A stretch of DNA of 64,000 nucleotides from Bacillota bacterium (GCA_017889705.1 JAGGAB010000003.1:110661-174660), one strand, 5' to 3'. Positions 36,603 to 47,323 are shown, counted from the first letter of the stretch. Numbers and translations are program-made. The notes: generated by a model not told the origin, from the letters alone.

Positions 36603-38215
36603 CTTCTATTGCAGAACTTTTAAAAAATGCGCCCTTCTCACAAATGACTGTATTGAACCAGTCTGCAGATTTGTCCCGCAAAGTGGACAGCGCTGATATT
36701 TCAGAAACTCCGGACATTACCTTCTTTATCAAGCCCCATTCTCTGTTAATAACAACCGGTATGGCCTTTAAAGATAATCCCGCAGGCTTTTGCCGGATGA
36801 TTGAGGAATTAAACCGCGTTCCCATTGCTGGAATTTGCGTGAAGCTAGGCCGGTTCATCAACGAACTGGATCCCTCTATTCTCGAAACCGCCGATAAGCT
36901 TCAAATTCCCCTGCTTCAGGTTCCGGGTTCCTGGACGCTGGGAATAACTTGTCATCAGCTCCTCTCCTACCTCTGGAATGTCGAAAACGAACAGTTGCTA
37001 AGCGCTCTGAAAATACAGCGTGAATATTCGCATATGCTAGTCAAAGATGCCCCCATTTTTACTATTCTTGCTCACCTCAGCCGAACAATTCGTCAGACAG
37101 TATTTTTAGTAGATCCCTTTTTTGAGATAATCGAGACCTCTCTGCCACTGAGTAAGCAAACAACCGAAATGAAAGAGACATTAGCCGCCATAAAAGGCAG
37201 CGACAAACTTAGAAACTCCCCTTCCGAATCCGCACCCTCGTCACTATATATTCAGGCTTCCCGTCCGTTTACCGCGTGGCTCTTTCCCGTTTGGGCCGCA
37301 TCTGTCCATCCCCACCTGCTTATTGTGCTGGAAAAAGAAAAAATCCCTTACCCTTTTTCCTATCTTGTAATTGAGCAGACTGCCGCTGCCGCGGCTTTTT
37401 CCCTTTACAAAAACCAAAAGCTCAAAGAGCTGCATAGGAGAATGCGGGAGGATTTTTTACGGCGACTGACTAGCAGTACCGGCAATGCCGACATCTCAGT
37501 ATTTCTAGAGCAGGGTGCCGACCTTGGTTTGATTGCCTCCGATTATTACCGATTCCTAATTGTGGGGATTGATGACTTAATGGATGAAAAAAATCCTGTG
37601 CAGTCCGATCTCTATTCGCTTGTGTATGATTGGCTGGAGCGACACATACTAATTTTCGGGAAAAATGCTATTTTATTTTCCCACCAGAAAAGCGAAAAAA
37701 TAATGGTACTCTTACAAAATCCTGTGGAAAATCTCGAAAGTGCCATTGCTTTTATCAGAGATCAAATGACTGCCTTTCTCTCGGTTTCCATTTCCTGTGC
37801 TGCTGGAAATCCGGTTAATTCTCTCCAGGCTCTGGTATTCTCACGCATTGAAGCGGAAGAAATTTACCATCAAAGCAGGGCGGAGGGCAAGAAAGCATTT
37901 TTCCTCACCTATTATTCCCAAGGCGTTTCCGAGCTTTTGCGTTTTGTCCCACAGGAACACGCCCGTCACTTCTGCAACTGCATCTTAAAATCTCTGGCTT
38001 GCCCAAATGAGGAAGCTCAAGTAATTCTCCGCCAAACGCTTAAGACCTACCTGGATTGCCAGGGGGATATTGCCGAAACGGCCCGAGTTCTCTATATCCA
38101 CCGCAACACTGTAAAATACCGGATCGCCAGATTAAATGAAATATTAGATACTCCTCTGTCCAACCCGGATTTTTCTCTGCAGCTTCGACTTGCGCTGCTG
38201 CTTTCCGAATCATAA
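36599..38215 (+). CDS. PucR-family regulator (third)
   Basis: A 538-residue regulator with the PucR N-domain (SIAELLKNAPF; HSLLITTGMAF) and the C-terminal helix-turn-helix (DIAETARVLYIHRNTVKYRIARLNEIL). It is more GC-rich than the second PucR and not a recent duplicate of it. Translationally coupled to the hydrolase gene and followed by a strong terminator. Confidence 0.87.
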   Translation: MTSIAELLKNAPFSQMTVLNQSADLSRKVDSADISETPDITFFIKPHSLLITTGMAFKDNPAGFCRMIEELNRVPIAGICVKLGRFINELDPSILETADKLQIPLLQVPGSWTLGITCHQLLSYLWNVENEQLLSALKIQREYSHMLVKDAPIFTILAHLSRTIRQTVFLVDPFFEIIETSLPLSKQTTEMKETLAAIKGSDKLRNSPSESAPSSLYIQASRPFTAWLFPVWAASVHPHLLIVLEKEKIPYPFSYLVIEQTAAAAAFSLYKNQKLKELHRRMREDFLRRLTSSTGNADISVFLEQGADLGLIASDYYRFLIVGIDDLMDEKNPVQSDLYSLVYDWLERHILIFGKNAILFSHQKSEKIMVLLQNPVENLESAIAFIRDQMTAFLSVSISCAAGNPVNSLQALVFSRIEAEEIYHQSRAEGKKAFFLTYYSQGVSELLRFVPQEHARHFCNCILKSLACPNEEAQVILRQTLKTYLDCQGDIAETARVLYIHRNTVKYRIARLNEILDTPLSNPDFSLQLRLALLLSES

Positions 38216-38230
38216 GAACACTTTAGTAAA

Positions 38231-38275
38231 CAACCCGCTTAAACTTCTCAGTTTGAAGCGGGTTGTTGGTTTTTA
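38231..38275 (+). terminator. terminator after the third PucR gene
   Basis: CAACCCGCTTAAAC pairs with GTTTGAAGCGGGTTG around a six-base loop, followed by TTGGTTTTT. Confidence 0.85.
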
Positions 38276-38309
38276 TCCACGACCATTTTATAAATCTGGC
38301 AACTGCGAT

Positions 38310-40295
38310 TTAGTAGCTCAAGCGAAACTTATTTACTTCTTCCTGCAGGGTTTGCGCTGATTGCAACAAGGCCTGGCTAGCAGAATCTATTTCTTCCATA
38401 GAAGCTGACTGTTCTTGGGTCGCTGCAGATACTGTCTCGGCTTCCACTGCGACTTTGTGGCTCATCGCATCAATTTGTTTTATAACACGGATAACCTGCT
38501 GACTGCCATTTACCAGCTCATCTATGGCGGCAGTAATGTCTTGCATTTTAGCCGAGACTTCAGTAACTACTGAAGTAATCTCCAGGAAGGTTTGTCCGGT
38601 GCTGTTAATAACCTCTGCACCCGTCTTAACTTCCCGAGTACCGTCATTCATGGCGGCAACCGCCATATTAGTGTCTGCCTGGATCTCAGTAATTAGCGTA
38701 CCAATTTGTTTAGCAGCTTCATGAGATTGTTCCGCCAGTTTTCTAACCTCATCGGCTACTACGGCAAAACCGCGTCCCTGCTCTCCAGCTCGGGCTGCTT
38801 CGATGGCGGCGTTAAGAGCTAACAGATTGGTTTGTCCCGCAATTCCGGCAATAGTATCAACAATTTGACCAATTTCTTTAGAACGCTCTCCCAGCTTAGT
38901 TACAACTTGGGCAGAAGTATTAACCGTTTCTTCAATTTTAGCCATTTGCCCTACTGCTTTATCAATAGACTTACTGCCATCACTCGCCTTTGCAGCCGCC
39001 TGTGCGGACTGTCCGGCGACCTGACTGGTGTGTATTGCTACCTGCCCTACATGGGCGGACATTTTTTCTATGACAGCAGTGGTTTCTTTAACCGAATTTC
39101 GCTGCTGTTCCATACTTACTGCAACATCGGTAATGGCTTCGGCCACCTGACTGGCTGCCTGGGAAGATTGGTGGGCACTGGCGGAAAGCTGTTGACTGGA
39201 AGCTGATAGCTGATCGCCGGTTTGCTGCATTTGGTATACAAAAATACGTAACGCATCTCCCATTTTATTGAAGCTGGCGCTTAGCTGTCCTAATTCATCT
39301 TGGGAAGTAATGGGTACAGTTGCCGTTAGATCGCCGCTGCTAATCTTTTCGGCGGCGCTGAGCATCGCAGTAAGAGGTTTTCTAATGGATGAAATCACCA
39401 GATAAATAATTATGCCGCCAATAAATAAGAACAAGACAATGACTCCTGCGGTTGTTAGCAAAATCGAACGGGATGCGGCGGCAATTTCGGCTTCAGGCAT
39501 AGTTCCGCCAATAAGCCAGCCTGTTAATTCATTAGTAGTAAAAAAAACTATTTTTTTCTGACCCTGATACTCATAACTTAGAGAACCGTTTTTTTGCTTA
39601 AACATCGCCTCAACCATTGCGTCTTCATTTTTAGAACCCGGTTTCAGCGTGGGATGCACTAACACATTACGGTTTTTATCCATAATAAAAATATAGCCGT
39701 CTTCTCCGATTTTTGCCTGACTGGCCATTTCCGTCAAGGCTTTAAGCGATAGGCTTACGGAAACCACTCCGTGATTATCATCGGAGGTTTGCGAAATGGT
39801 CACTACGACTTGCCCGCTGTTAGTAGAGATATAGGGATTAATTACGGTGGGTTTTCCTTTGTTTTCTGAAGCCATGATGTACCAGGGGCGCTTCCTTGGG
39901 TCGTAGCCCGGGGGATTAACGGCGCTTTTGGGGGAATTTATGTATACACCCTTATCAGTACCCACTGCAGCCAATTCAACCTCAGGATTCTTGGCCCGAT
40001 AAGATTCTAGCATAGCTCTGACATAGGGATCTTCATCTCCCTGGATAGGGCCAATCCCCCCCAGGGACAGTCGATTGGACAAAAAATCTACATCCTTCTT
40101 GGTGCCGCCAATTATTTGATCAAGAGTATGATTAAGCATGACGACATTACCATTCGCATTTTCCAGCATAGCCTCTTCCACCTTGGAGTAGGCTGTTTTA
40201 TACGAAAACCAGCCAATACATAAACTTGGGATGAGCAAAAGAGTAATAAACGCTAAGATTAATTTTTACACAAGACTTAAACAAAGCTTATTCAT
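38310..40295 (-). pseudogene. methyl-accepting chemotaxis protein with an in-frame stop codon
   Basis: The gene starts at ATG 40295 after GGGGGAA, but codon 10 is TAA (40266-40268), in the same frame as 642 further open codons. Ignoring the stop, the protein is a complete 661-residue chemoreceptor: a first membrane helix ([20 protein letters not shown]), a dCache sensor (residues ~50-280), a second helix, a HAMP domain and a signalling domain with the [20 protein letters not shown] tip. The stop sits just before the first helix. A sequencing error, or reinitiation at TTG 40238, could still allow expression, but the latter would lose half the helix. Confidence 0.75.
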
Positions 40296-40505
40296 TTGTG
40301 TTTCCCCCTTATTAATTTTGTCAATACTCACTCTACGCGGAATACTTACACAACTCATCTTGGGATAGGACGAGGATATAAAACAATATCTTTTCTATTG
40401 AAGATTTCTTCATGTTAACCTAAAATCTTTTGGCAGTTTGGGGTAAAAAACAGCGTGTATTTTTATCCCTTTCATGCAAAATTTATACAATATCTCTTAT
40501 TAATA

Positions 40506-40552
40506 AAGCCCGGAGCCTATAAAGAAAAACCTTCATAGGCCCCGGGCTATTT
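40506..40552 (-). terminator. terminator of the AllD gene
   Basis: On the minus strand AGCCCGGGGCCTAT pairs with ATAGGCTCCGGGCT around a 14-base loop, followed by TTATTAATA. The rest of the 40296-40643 gap shows no gene; it should contain the promoter of the chemoreceptor. Confidence 0.7.
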
Positions 40553-40643
40553 GCGTAAAATCATCCTGCGCCGGCACATACACCTTTACCAGCCTAATCC
40601 TTTCATATGAAAATGTCAGGCTAGTTTTTACACGGTTCATTTT

Positions 40644-41723
40644 TTAATCTAATGTATCGGAAGCAAAAGCGCTTTTACCCTCATAACGGTTGTAATGAAT
40701 ATCATCACTAACAAGATAATCATAAATTTCTTTTACAATAGGAATACCACTCTTTTCATATTCCTGAGCTTTCTTTTCTGAAGATTCGCCTGGAACCAGC
40801 ACACTGTCAAAGCCAACAGCCGGACGAAGTGCATGCAGCTCATCCACCATGTTACGCACATTATTTTTGAATGTATCAATAGATGAAAAGTAATCCGGAT
40901 TTATTACCAGGTGAATCTGTCCCAGTTCACGACCGGCAGAAAGGTCGGCGTACATGGAGGTTACATGCTTTCCAAATGGAACGCCGAGCAATGAACCACA
41001 CAAAATGTCGACCATCATCATGAGGCCATAGCCCTTGGAACCAGCAATAGCCACAAGGCCGCCAACAGCAAATGGATCAGTAGTAGTTTGTCCGTTCTTA
41101 TCTACCGCCCAGGTTTCAGGAATTGCCTTATTTTTAGCTCTGGCATCTAGAATTTTTCCCCAAGCACCTACCGTAGTAGCCATGTCAAATACAATTGGCG
41201 AACTGCCTGCACAGGGAGCCGCGAAACCGATAGGATTTGTCCCAAAGTATGGATCAGCCGATCCATACGGTACAACCATCGGGTCAGATTGGCACATGGA
41301 CATAGCAATCATATTTTCGTCGGTAGCCATTCTGAGGAAATAGGAAAGAGTGCCACAATGCCCCAACTCGCGCATGCCGACAAAGCCGATTCCGTTTTCT
41401 TTAGCCATCTTTATGGCTTCAAGCATACCGTTTTTGGCGACAACCATTCCTACTGCGTTGTCTCCTTCGTAAATACCTGTGCACGGTCCAGTTTTTCTAA
41501 AAGAGAAATTAGGCTTTGCATTGCTGCCGCCCTTAGATATCCGTTCTGAATAATATTCCACCCGCACAGCCCCATGGGAATGTACACCTCTACTATCTGC
41601 ATAGGTTAAGTGGTTGGCAACTTCGTGCGCGTGATCCTCAGGCAAGCCGGCCTTCATCACCTTATTCTTAATCAACTGATGTAGTTCTTCTTTGTTTACC
41701 AAGACCAATTCCTGTTGACTCAT
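40644..41723 (-). CDS. allD: ureidoglycolate dehydrogenase
   Basis: A 359-residue member of the LDH2/malate dehydrogenase family. It contains SRGVHSHGAVRVEYY, VGMRELGHCGTLSYF with the catalytic His, GTNPIGFAAPC and VFDMATTVGAWGKI. E. coli AllD oxidises ureidoglycolate to oxalurate with NAD. It stands alone, 6.6 kb from the main ureide operon and beyond the PucR genes, but still in the island. Other members of this family use sulfolactate or malate, so the call rests partly on context. Confidence 0.85.
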   Translation of the reverse strand: MSQQELVLVNKEELHQLIKNKVMKAGLPEDHAHEVANHLTYADSRGVHSHGAVRVEYYSERISKGGSNAKPNFSFRKTGPCTGIYEGDNAVGMVVAKNGMLEAIKMAKENGIGFVGMRELGHCGTLSYFLRMATDENMIAMSMCQSDPMVVPYGSADPYFGTNPIGFAAPCAGSSPIVFDMATTVGAWGKILDARAKNKAIPETWAVDKNGQTTTDPFAVGGLVAIAGSKGYGLMMMVDILCGSLLGVPFGKHVTSMYADLSAGRELGQIHLVINPDYFSSIDTFKNNVRNMVDELHALRPAVGFDSVLVPGESSEKKAQEYEKSGIPIVKEIYDYLVSDDIHYNRYEGKSAFASDTLD

Positions 41724-41886
41724 AATAAAACAACACCCCTTTTTATTCTACTGGCGCCTGCTATTCGGACGCTTTTCCCTTGCAGCTTCTCCTTAATTGT
41801 ACTTTTCTTATCCCTTTTTTTCATCATCCACACAGGCTAATTCGTCTAGTCTGATTTGTCTGTTTTAAACAAAAAATAATGTAGCA

Positions 41887-41921
41887 TTAAAAAATCCTCA
41901 TCTTGAATTAAGATGAGGATT
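41887..41921 (-). terminator. terminator of the TetR gene
   Basis: AATCCTCATCTT pairs with AAGATGAGGATT around GAATT, with six T on the minus strand. Confidence 0.9.
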
Positions 41922-42013
41922 GGTTTGATCTTGTACCATAAGGTATTGAAAACTAGACATTTTACGCTCATGTCGGAGAATAAGGACTTAGTAATGACTA
42001 AGTTATCAGGATT

Positions 42014-42607
42014 TTAGCTCTGTTTAGCGACGCCATACAGAAAAATATCAGCAATTCGCTCAGCAGCCTCATCAATGGATTCCTTACTATCAGCAACAAA
42101 TCCCTGAAACACCACCATGACAATAACACTGTATAAACCATACGCAGCTTTATGGATATCACAGTTACGAATGGTTCCCTGTTCAATGCCTTCTTGTAAA
42201 ATTGCTTGCAACATCCCAATGTTCTGAGCAAATCTTTCCCGATATTTTTTACGCTGCGCTTCTGTAAAGCTTGCCGTTTCTTCGTGACCCAAGCACCGCA
42301 TCTCATGCATCAGCACCCGCCACAAATCCCCGTTCGCAACATAGAATTCCAAAAATACCCGGATAGTCTGTTTTACTTTGTCTAATGGCGGCTCATCAAG
42401 AGTCGCAATTCTTTTTAACTCTTTTTCAAAATTGGAGCTGCGTTCGGTTATCAACGTATAGAAAAGCTGTTCTTTATTGACAAAATACTTATATACAGTC
42501 CCCTTGCCGGTATCTGCCAGCGCAATTATCTCATCAACTGTGGCCCGGTGATATCCCTTTCGGGAAAAAACAGTATAGGCGGCGTCCAATATTTGTCTAC
42601 GCTTCAT
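42014..42607 (-). CDS. TetR-family transcriptional regulator
   Basis: A 197-residue regulator with an N-terminal TetR helix-turn-helix (RRQILDAAYTVFSRKGYHRATVDEIIALADTGKGTVYKYFVNKEQL, residues 2-47, given only as a landmark) and a helical effector domain. ATG 42607 follows GGGGGAG and lies 14 bases after the DUF456 stop. It probably controls that membrane protein gene and itself. Ligand unknown. Confidence 0.87.
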   Translation of the reverse strand: MKRRQILDAAYTVFSRKGYHRATVDEIIALADTGKGTVYKYFVNKEQLFYTLITERSSNFEKELKRIATLDEPPLDKVKQTIRVFLEFYVANGDLWRVLMHEMRCLGHEETASFTEAQRKKYRERFAQNIGMLQAILQEGIEQGTIRNCDIHKAAYGLYSVIVMVVFQGFVADSKESIDEAAERIADIFLYGVAKQS

Positions 42608-42621
42608 AGTATCTCCCCCAC

Positions 42622-43140
42622 TCACCCTGACCAAGTTAATTGCGAAATAATTAATGCCAGCATGCCAATCGCTATAGCAAGTTTAAAGATGAGGCCAAAG
42701 GCCTGGCCAATCACAATACTTTTTGCCACCTTGGCTGCTTTTTCCTTGTTGCCTGTAGCCAGATATTCAGCAACATAGCCGGCCGCAAAAGATCCACAAA
42801 CCGCTCCGGCAATTGAGCCAAGTCCCGGCATAATCCCGGTTCCCAGAATTCCGCCGACAATGCCACCAATAAAGGCTGCCAGTATCGCCGACCGGGACGC
42901 GTTTTCTTTTTTAGCCCCTAACGAGCCGGCCGCAAACTCGACCAGTTCTCCGGTTATTACAGCACCCATGAGCAGCAGCAATACAGTACTACTCATATGA
43001 ACAAAGCCTTCCAGATATCCATAACCAAGTGCCGTAATAACCATCAGCCAGTTGCCTGGCAAACCAATAGCCGTCATGCCAATACTAACAATGCCGACAA
43101 TGATGATGATTAGATTACCGGCTGTTACCCCTGCATCCAC
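42622..43140 (-). CDS. DUF456 membrane protein
   Basis: A 172-residue, highly hydrophobic protein with about four to five helices. Glycine-rich repeats (AAFIGGIVGGILGTGIMPGLGSIAGAVCGSF across two stretches) are typical of DUF456. The GTG at 43140 lies eight bases after AAAGGAG. Function unknown; linked to the TetR gene in one unit. Confidence 0.82.
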   Translation of the reverse strand: MDAGVTAGNLIIIIVGIVSIGMTAIGLPGNWLMVITALGYGYLEGFVHMSSTVLLLLMGAVITGELVEFAAGSLGAKKENASRSAILAAFIGGIVGGILGTGIMPGLGSIAGAVCGSFAAGYVAEYLATGNKEKAAKVAKSIVIGQAFGLIFKLAIAIGMLALIISQLTWSG

Positions 43141-43195
43141 GACACGCACTCCTTTGCGCGAAAAAACGACGCGATGGTATATAATCTATTGTTAA

Positions 43196-44473
43196 TCACT
43201 TGTCATTTCGATTAAATGCCCTATGAGCAATATCTTTACGGTATTGCATACCGTCAAAAGCAATTACGGGCACGGCTTGATACACCTTATCTACTGCATT
43301 TCGGAGGCTATCAGCTACTGCTGTGACACCAAGCACCCGCCCGCCTTGGGTCACAATCTGGCCGTTCTTAGTTGCCGTACCGGCATGAAATACCATTGCC
43401 CCTTGTGCCTCAGCGTTATCGAGTCCGGTAATAGCATCACCTTTGTGGTAAATTCCCGGATAACCGCCGGCTGCCAGCACAACACAAACAGCAGCTTTGT
43501 TGTCCCATTCGATATTGATGTCGGCAAGGTTGCCATTAGCGCAGGCTTCCACAATATCGACTAAGTCGGTATGTAAAAGCGGTAATACTACCTGCGTTTC
43601 AGGATCGCCAAACCGCGCATTAAATTCTATAACTTTTGGCCCCTGGGCCGTAATCATCAGCCCGGCATACAAACAGCCTTTATAGATAATACCTTCCTGA
43701 CGCATTCCGTCAATAACAGGCTGAAGGACCTCACGGCGCACCTGTTCCCTGATCTCCGGCGTGACAACCGGTGCCGGCGCATAAGTTCCCATCCCGCCGG
43801 TATTTGGTCCTTGATCATTGTCAAATATCCGTTTATAATCCTGAGCCGCCACCATAGGTACTACCGTAATACCATCGGTAAAGGCGAGCAGCGAAGCTTC
43901 TTCTCCTTCTAAATATTCTTCGACAACTACCAAATTCCCTGCCGAACCAAATGCTTTATCCTTCATCATCAGCGTAACAGCGTCAATAGCTTCTTCTAGT
44001 GTCATCGCTACAACAACACCTTTACCGGCAGCCAAGCCGTCAGCTTTGACTACAATAGGCGCACCCTGCTGCTTTATATATGCGATTGCACAGTCAGCAT
44101 CAGTAAAGGCCGCCGAAGCCGCTGTCGGAATGTGATATTTATGCATAATATCTTTGGCAAAGGCCTTGGAACCCTCTAACTGAGCAGCTTTTTGCGAAGG
44201 ACCAAAGGCCTTTAAATTCAGCGCCGTAAAATGATCAACAAGACCATTGGTCAATGGCAGTTCCGGGCCAACAACAGTCAAGTCAATCTTATGTTCCAGT
44301 GCAAATTTCCCCAGAGCTTCATTATCAGTTATCTCAATGTCCACACACTCAGCAACTGCGGTAATACCGGGATTTCCCGGCGCACAATACATTTTTTCCA
44401 CTTTGGGGCTTTGCGCCAATTTCCAGGCCAGAGCATGTTCACGTCCACCGCCACCAATAAGTAAAATCTTCAA
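43196..44473 (-). CDS. purD: phosphoribosylamine-glycine ligase
   Basis: A 425-residue ATP-grasp enzyme: KILLIGGGGREHALAWKLA, the ATP-grasp loop VVKADGLAAGKGVVVA, GPNTGGMGTYAPAP and EFNARFGDPETQ. It makes glycinamide ribonucleotide in purine synthesis. TTG start eight bases after AAGGAG. It is away from any other pur gene in the window. Confidence 0.96.
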   Translation of the reverse strand: MKILLIGGGGREHALAWKLAQSPKVEKMYCAPGNPGITAVAECVDIEITDNEALGKFALEHKIDLTVVGPELPLTNGLVDHFTALNLKAFGPSQKAAQLEGSKAFAKDIMHKYHIPTAASAAFTDADCAIAYIKQQGAPIVVKADGLAAGKGVVVAMTLEEAIDAVTLMMKDKAFGSAGNLVVVEEYLEGEEASLLAFTDGITVVPMVAAQDYKRIFDNDQGPNTGGMGTYAPAPVVTPEIREQVRREVLQPVIDGMRQEGIIYKGCLYAGLMITAQGPKVIEFNARFGDPETQVVLPLLHTDLVDIVEACANGNLADINIEWDNKAAVCVVLAAGGYPGIYHKGDAITGLDNAEAQGAMVFHAGTATKNGQIVTQGGRVLGVTAVADSLRNAVDKVYQAVPVIAFDGMQYRKDIAHRAFNRNDK

Positions 44474-44499
44474 GATATCACTCCTTCATATATATTCCA

Positions 44500-45252
44500 T
44501 TAAAACCACTGTATTGCTATTAAGCCAAGATATTCTTTGATGGCCAGCTGACTGTTATAGAAAGCGTCAGCTCTTGGCCATAGCTGATTCCATTCAAAAA
44601 TATGGTTAGTATTGGTTTGATAGTCGGTAGGATAAGGCAATACCTTCATATTGAACTTGGCAAATTGCCCGACTGATCGCTCCATGTGAAAAGCCGAAGT
44701 AACTAAAATCGGACTTACAAAGCTCTTTTCCACTAAAATCTGCTTAGTAAATTTCGCATTATCGGTGGTGTTAAGCGCCTGTCCCTCCACAATGATTTTT
44801 TCATCAGGAATACCTAATCCCAGCAGGATATGCCGCGCGATTTCGGCTTCCTTGCCGGTATTGGCAAATACCTGCCCACCAGAAACAATAATTGGCACGC
44901 CGGTGCTATGATATAGCTGAGCGGCTGTCAGCAGACGATTGGCAGCAGACCCCATCAGATGGCCTTTGCCATGAACATTAGGGGTATCGGCTGTCGCCCC
45001 CCCTCCCAGCATAACAATAACATCACCACTGACTGTGGATGGCGGCTGATAACGGCTTTCCAATGATCGCATTACATAATCGCCAAATAGCGGAGTTGAT
45101 ATAAAATACAGCAGTGTGGTTATGGCAACGAGTATCCCTACACCTCGCTGCTTATGCTTATGCATCCACAAACACAAGGCACCCAGTCCGGCAATAAACA
45201 ACCCTGGCGGCAACAAAAAAGTTATGTACAAAAATTTAATCAAAACCAGCAT
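44500..45252 (-). CDS. YdcF/ElyC-like DUF218 membrane protein
   Basis: A 250-residue protein with two N-terminal membrane helices (residues ~5-55) and a DUF218 domain: VIVMLGGGATAD, VSGGQVF, ALNTTDNAKF and LVTSAFHMERS. The family is tied to envelope polysaccharide metabolism (ElyC, SanA), though the reaction is unproven. It lies 26 bases upstream of purD and may be cotranscribed. Confidence 0.82.
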   Translation of the reverse strand: MLVLIKFLYITFLLPPGLFIAGLGALCLWMHKHKQRGVGILVAITTLLYFISTPLFGDYVMRSLESRYQPPSTVSGDVIVMLGGGATADTPNVHGKGHLMGSAANRLLTAAQLYHSTGVPIIVSGGQVFANTGKEAEIARHILLGLGIPDEKIIVEGQALNTTDNAKFTKQILVEKSFVSPILVTSAFHMERSVGQFAKFNMKVLPYPTDYQTNTNHIFEWNQLWPRADAFYNSQLAIKEYLGLIAIQWF

Positions 45253-45297
45253 TTATAACTACCCCGCCTCTTATTTGCTGCCTCTAGTCATGTATCA

Positions 45298-45338
45298 GAA
45301 AGACTTTTGCCAGCATTGCTGTCCAGCAAAAGTCTTTC
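45298..45338 (-). terminator. hairpin downstream of glnS
   Basis: GAAAGACTTTTGC pairs exactly with GCAAAAGTCTTTC across 15 bases. There is no T-run on the minus side, so this is a 3' end hairpin of uncertain efficiency. Confidence 0.5.
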
Positions 45339-45344
45339 GCATAC

Positions 45345-47069
45345 TTATTTTTTTTCTATCTTGGCCCAAGAATCCTTTAAGGAGACAATGCGGTTAAATA
45401 CCGGCATTGGCTCAGTGGATTCACGGTCAATTGAAAAATATCCATTCCGCATAAACTGAAAGCGGTCACCCACGTGAGCTGTTTTAATACTAGGCTCAAT
45501 CAGGCAATTTGTTAATACTTCCAACGAATCAGGGTTTAAGGTATCGACAAAATCTTTGGCAGCCTCTGTTTCGGTCTCGTCCTCATCCTGCTCATCGGTT
45601 AACAGATAATCATACAGTCGTACTTCCGCTTTAACTGCCTGAGCTGCCGACACCCAGTGCAACACGCCTTTTACCTTGCGGTTGGCAGTACCACTACCAC
45701 TCTTGGTATCAGGATCATAGGTACAATGTAATTCTATGATCTCGCCGGTTTGCTCATCCTTTACTACCTGCTCGCATTTGATGATATAGGCCTGCTTCAG
45801 GCGAACTTCGCCGCCTGGCACCAAGCGGAAGAATTTTTTGGGCGGATCTTCCATAAAATCATCTTGTTCAATATATATTTCCCGTGAAAATGGAATTGTT
45901 CGCGATCCCATTTCAGGATTTTCCGGATTATTTTCAATTACCAAATCTTCGACCTGATCTGCCGGATAATTATCAATAATAATTTTTAGCGGTTTAAGCA
46001 CAGCCATAACCCGCGACGCTTTGGTGTTAAGATCTTCTCGAATACAATGTTCCAATAGCGCCACATCCACAAGACTGTTACTTTTGGCAACACCGATGCG
46101 ATCACAAAAATCACGGATGGATTCAGGGGTAAAGCCACGCCGTCTCAGACCCGATATGGTCGGCATCCGGGGATCGTCCCAGCCATTGACATAACCTTCT
46201 TCCACCAGTCGGCGCAGATAGCGCTTACTCATAATGGTCTTGGTTATATTGAGCCTGGCAAACTCAATCTGGCGGCTTTGGTAAATTCCGAGATTTTCCA
46301 GAGTCCAGTCATATAACGGACGGTGGTCTTCAAACTCCAGCGTGCAAATAGAATGTGTGATATACTCAATAGAATCAGAGATCGGATGAGCATAATCATA
46401 CATGGGATAAATACACCAGGCATCACCTGTACGATGATGCTTGGTCTTAACAATACGGTATAGCACCGGATCACGCATATTGAGGTTGGGAGATGCCATA
46501 TCGATTTTAGCCCGCAGCACCCGGCTGCCTTCTTGGAATTCACCGGCACGCATTTTTTCAAAGAGCGTAAGGTTTTCCTCGACAGTACGATTTCTATAGG
46601 GGCTCTCCTTACCGGGTTCTGTCAATGTCCCACGATATTGCCGGGTTTCTTCGGCAGTCAAATCACAGACATAGGCCTTGCCTTTTTTTATAAGTTCAAG
46701 AGTTAACTCATAGATTTTCTCGAAATAGTCCGATGCATAATATTTGCGGTCTTCCCAGTCAAAGCCAAGCCACTTAACGTCTTCTTGAATAGAGTCGACA
46801 TACTCGACGTCTTCTTTAGTAGGATTCGTATCATCAAATCGCAAATTACATTTACCGCCATACTTTAGCGCTAAGCCAAAATTTAAACATATCGACTTAG
46901 CATGACCAATATGCAAATATCCATTGGGTTCCGGCGGGAACCGCGTATGTACCCGGTTATCATATCTGCCTGTTTTTATATCTTCATTAATACAAACTTC
47001 AATGAAATTGGCAGGCATAGCAGGATTAGCGCCAGCATCTGTCTCAATTGCTTCCTTTTCGGTATTCAT
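45345..47069 (-). CDS. glnS: glutaminyl-tRNA synthetase
   Basis: A 574-residue class I synthetase. The HIGH motif is in [15 protein letters not shown] and the MSK signature in [11 protein letters not shown], followed by the GlnRS anticodon-binding beta-barrels. Many Firmicutes lack GlnRS and use transamidation; its presence is a useful taxonomic hint. ATG 47069 follows AAGGAGG. A structured leader precedes it. Confidence 0.95.
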   Translation of the reverse strand: MNTEKEAIETDAGANPAMPANFIEVCINEDIKTGRYDNRVHTRFPPEPNGYLHIGHAKSICLNFGLALKYGGKCNLRFDDTNPTKEDVEYVDSIQEDVKWLGFDWEDRKYYASDYFEKIYELTLELIKKGKAYVCDLTAEETRQYRGTLTEPGKESPYRNRTVEENLTLFEKMRAGEFQEGSRVLRAKIDMASPNLNMRDPVLYRIVKTKHHRTGDAWCIYPMYDYAHPISDSIEYITHSICTLEFEDHRPLYDWTLENLGIYQSRQIEFARLNITKTIMSKRYLRRLVEEGYVNGWDDPRMPTISGLRRRGFTPESIRDFCDRIGVAKSNSLVDVALLEHCIREDLNTKASRVMAVLKPLKIIIDNYPADQVEDLVIENNPENPEMGSRTIPFSREIYIEQDDFMEDPPKKFFRLVPGGEVRLKQAYIIKCEQVVKDEQTGEIIELHCTYDPDTKSGSGTANRKVKGVLHWVSAAQAVKAEVRLYDYLLTDEQDEDETETEAAKDFVDTLNPDSLEVLTNCLIEPSIKTAHVGDRFQFMRNGYFSIDRESTEPMPVFNRIVSLKDSWAKIEKK

Positions 47070-47103
47070 GTATATCCTCCTTAGGTTGTCCACTTTGTCC
47101 GAT

Positions 47104-47201
47104 GACTAACTCGCTCTAAGACTCACGTCAAGAGCGAATAAGTCCCTGGATAAGGTCGACTAACCTTCAACTGGAGTTAAAACTCCACCTGAAGCTAAGT
47201 C
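47104..47201 (-). promoter_or_regulatory. two tandem hairpins in the glnS leader
   Basis: Hairpin A (47104-47144) pairs TCGCTCT with AGAGCGA; hairpin B (47158-47201) pairs CTTCA/TGAAG and GGAGTT/AACTCC. Both close with the same GACTTA/TAGTC-type arms, so they look like variants of one unit. No T-box sequence is present. They lie between a TATAAT box (47218-47223) and glnS, so they are transcribed. Confidence 0.55.
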
Positions 47202-47217
47202 TACTTTATATCATTAC

Positions 47218-47246
47218 ATTATACAACATTCCTGTCCTTTCCAAAA
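47218..47246 (-). promoter_or_regulatory. promoter of glnS
   Basis: A perfect TATAAT at 47218-47223 on the minus strand, with TTTTGG 17 bases upstream as a weak -35. Confidence 0.55.
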
Positions 47247-47323
47247 GCACGTATGAGTATTTCAACTAATTTTTTTTATATATTTACCCTTTTCTGGTGC
47301 TGTTATTGGCATTAAGGCAAAAA

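Noticed and set aside
47070..47220. T-box riboswitch before glnS
   Set aside because: Two hairpins are present but the conserved T-box bulge sequence and specifier loop are not.
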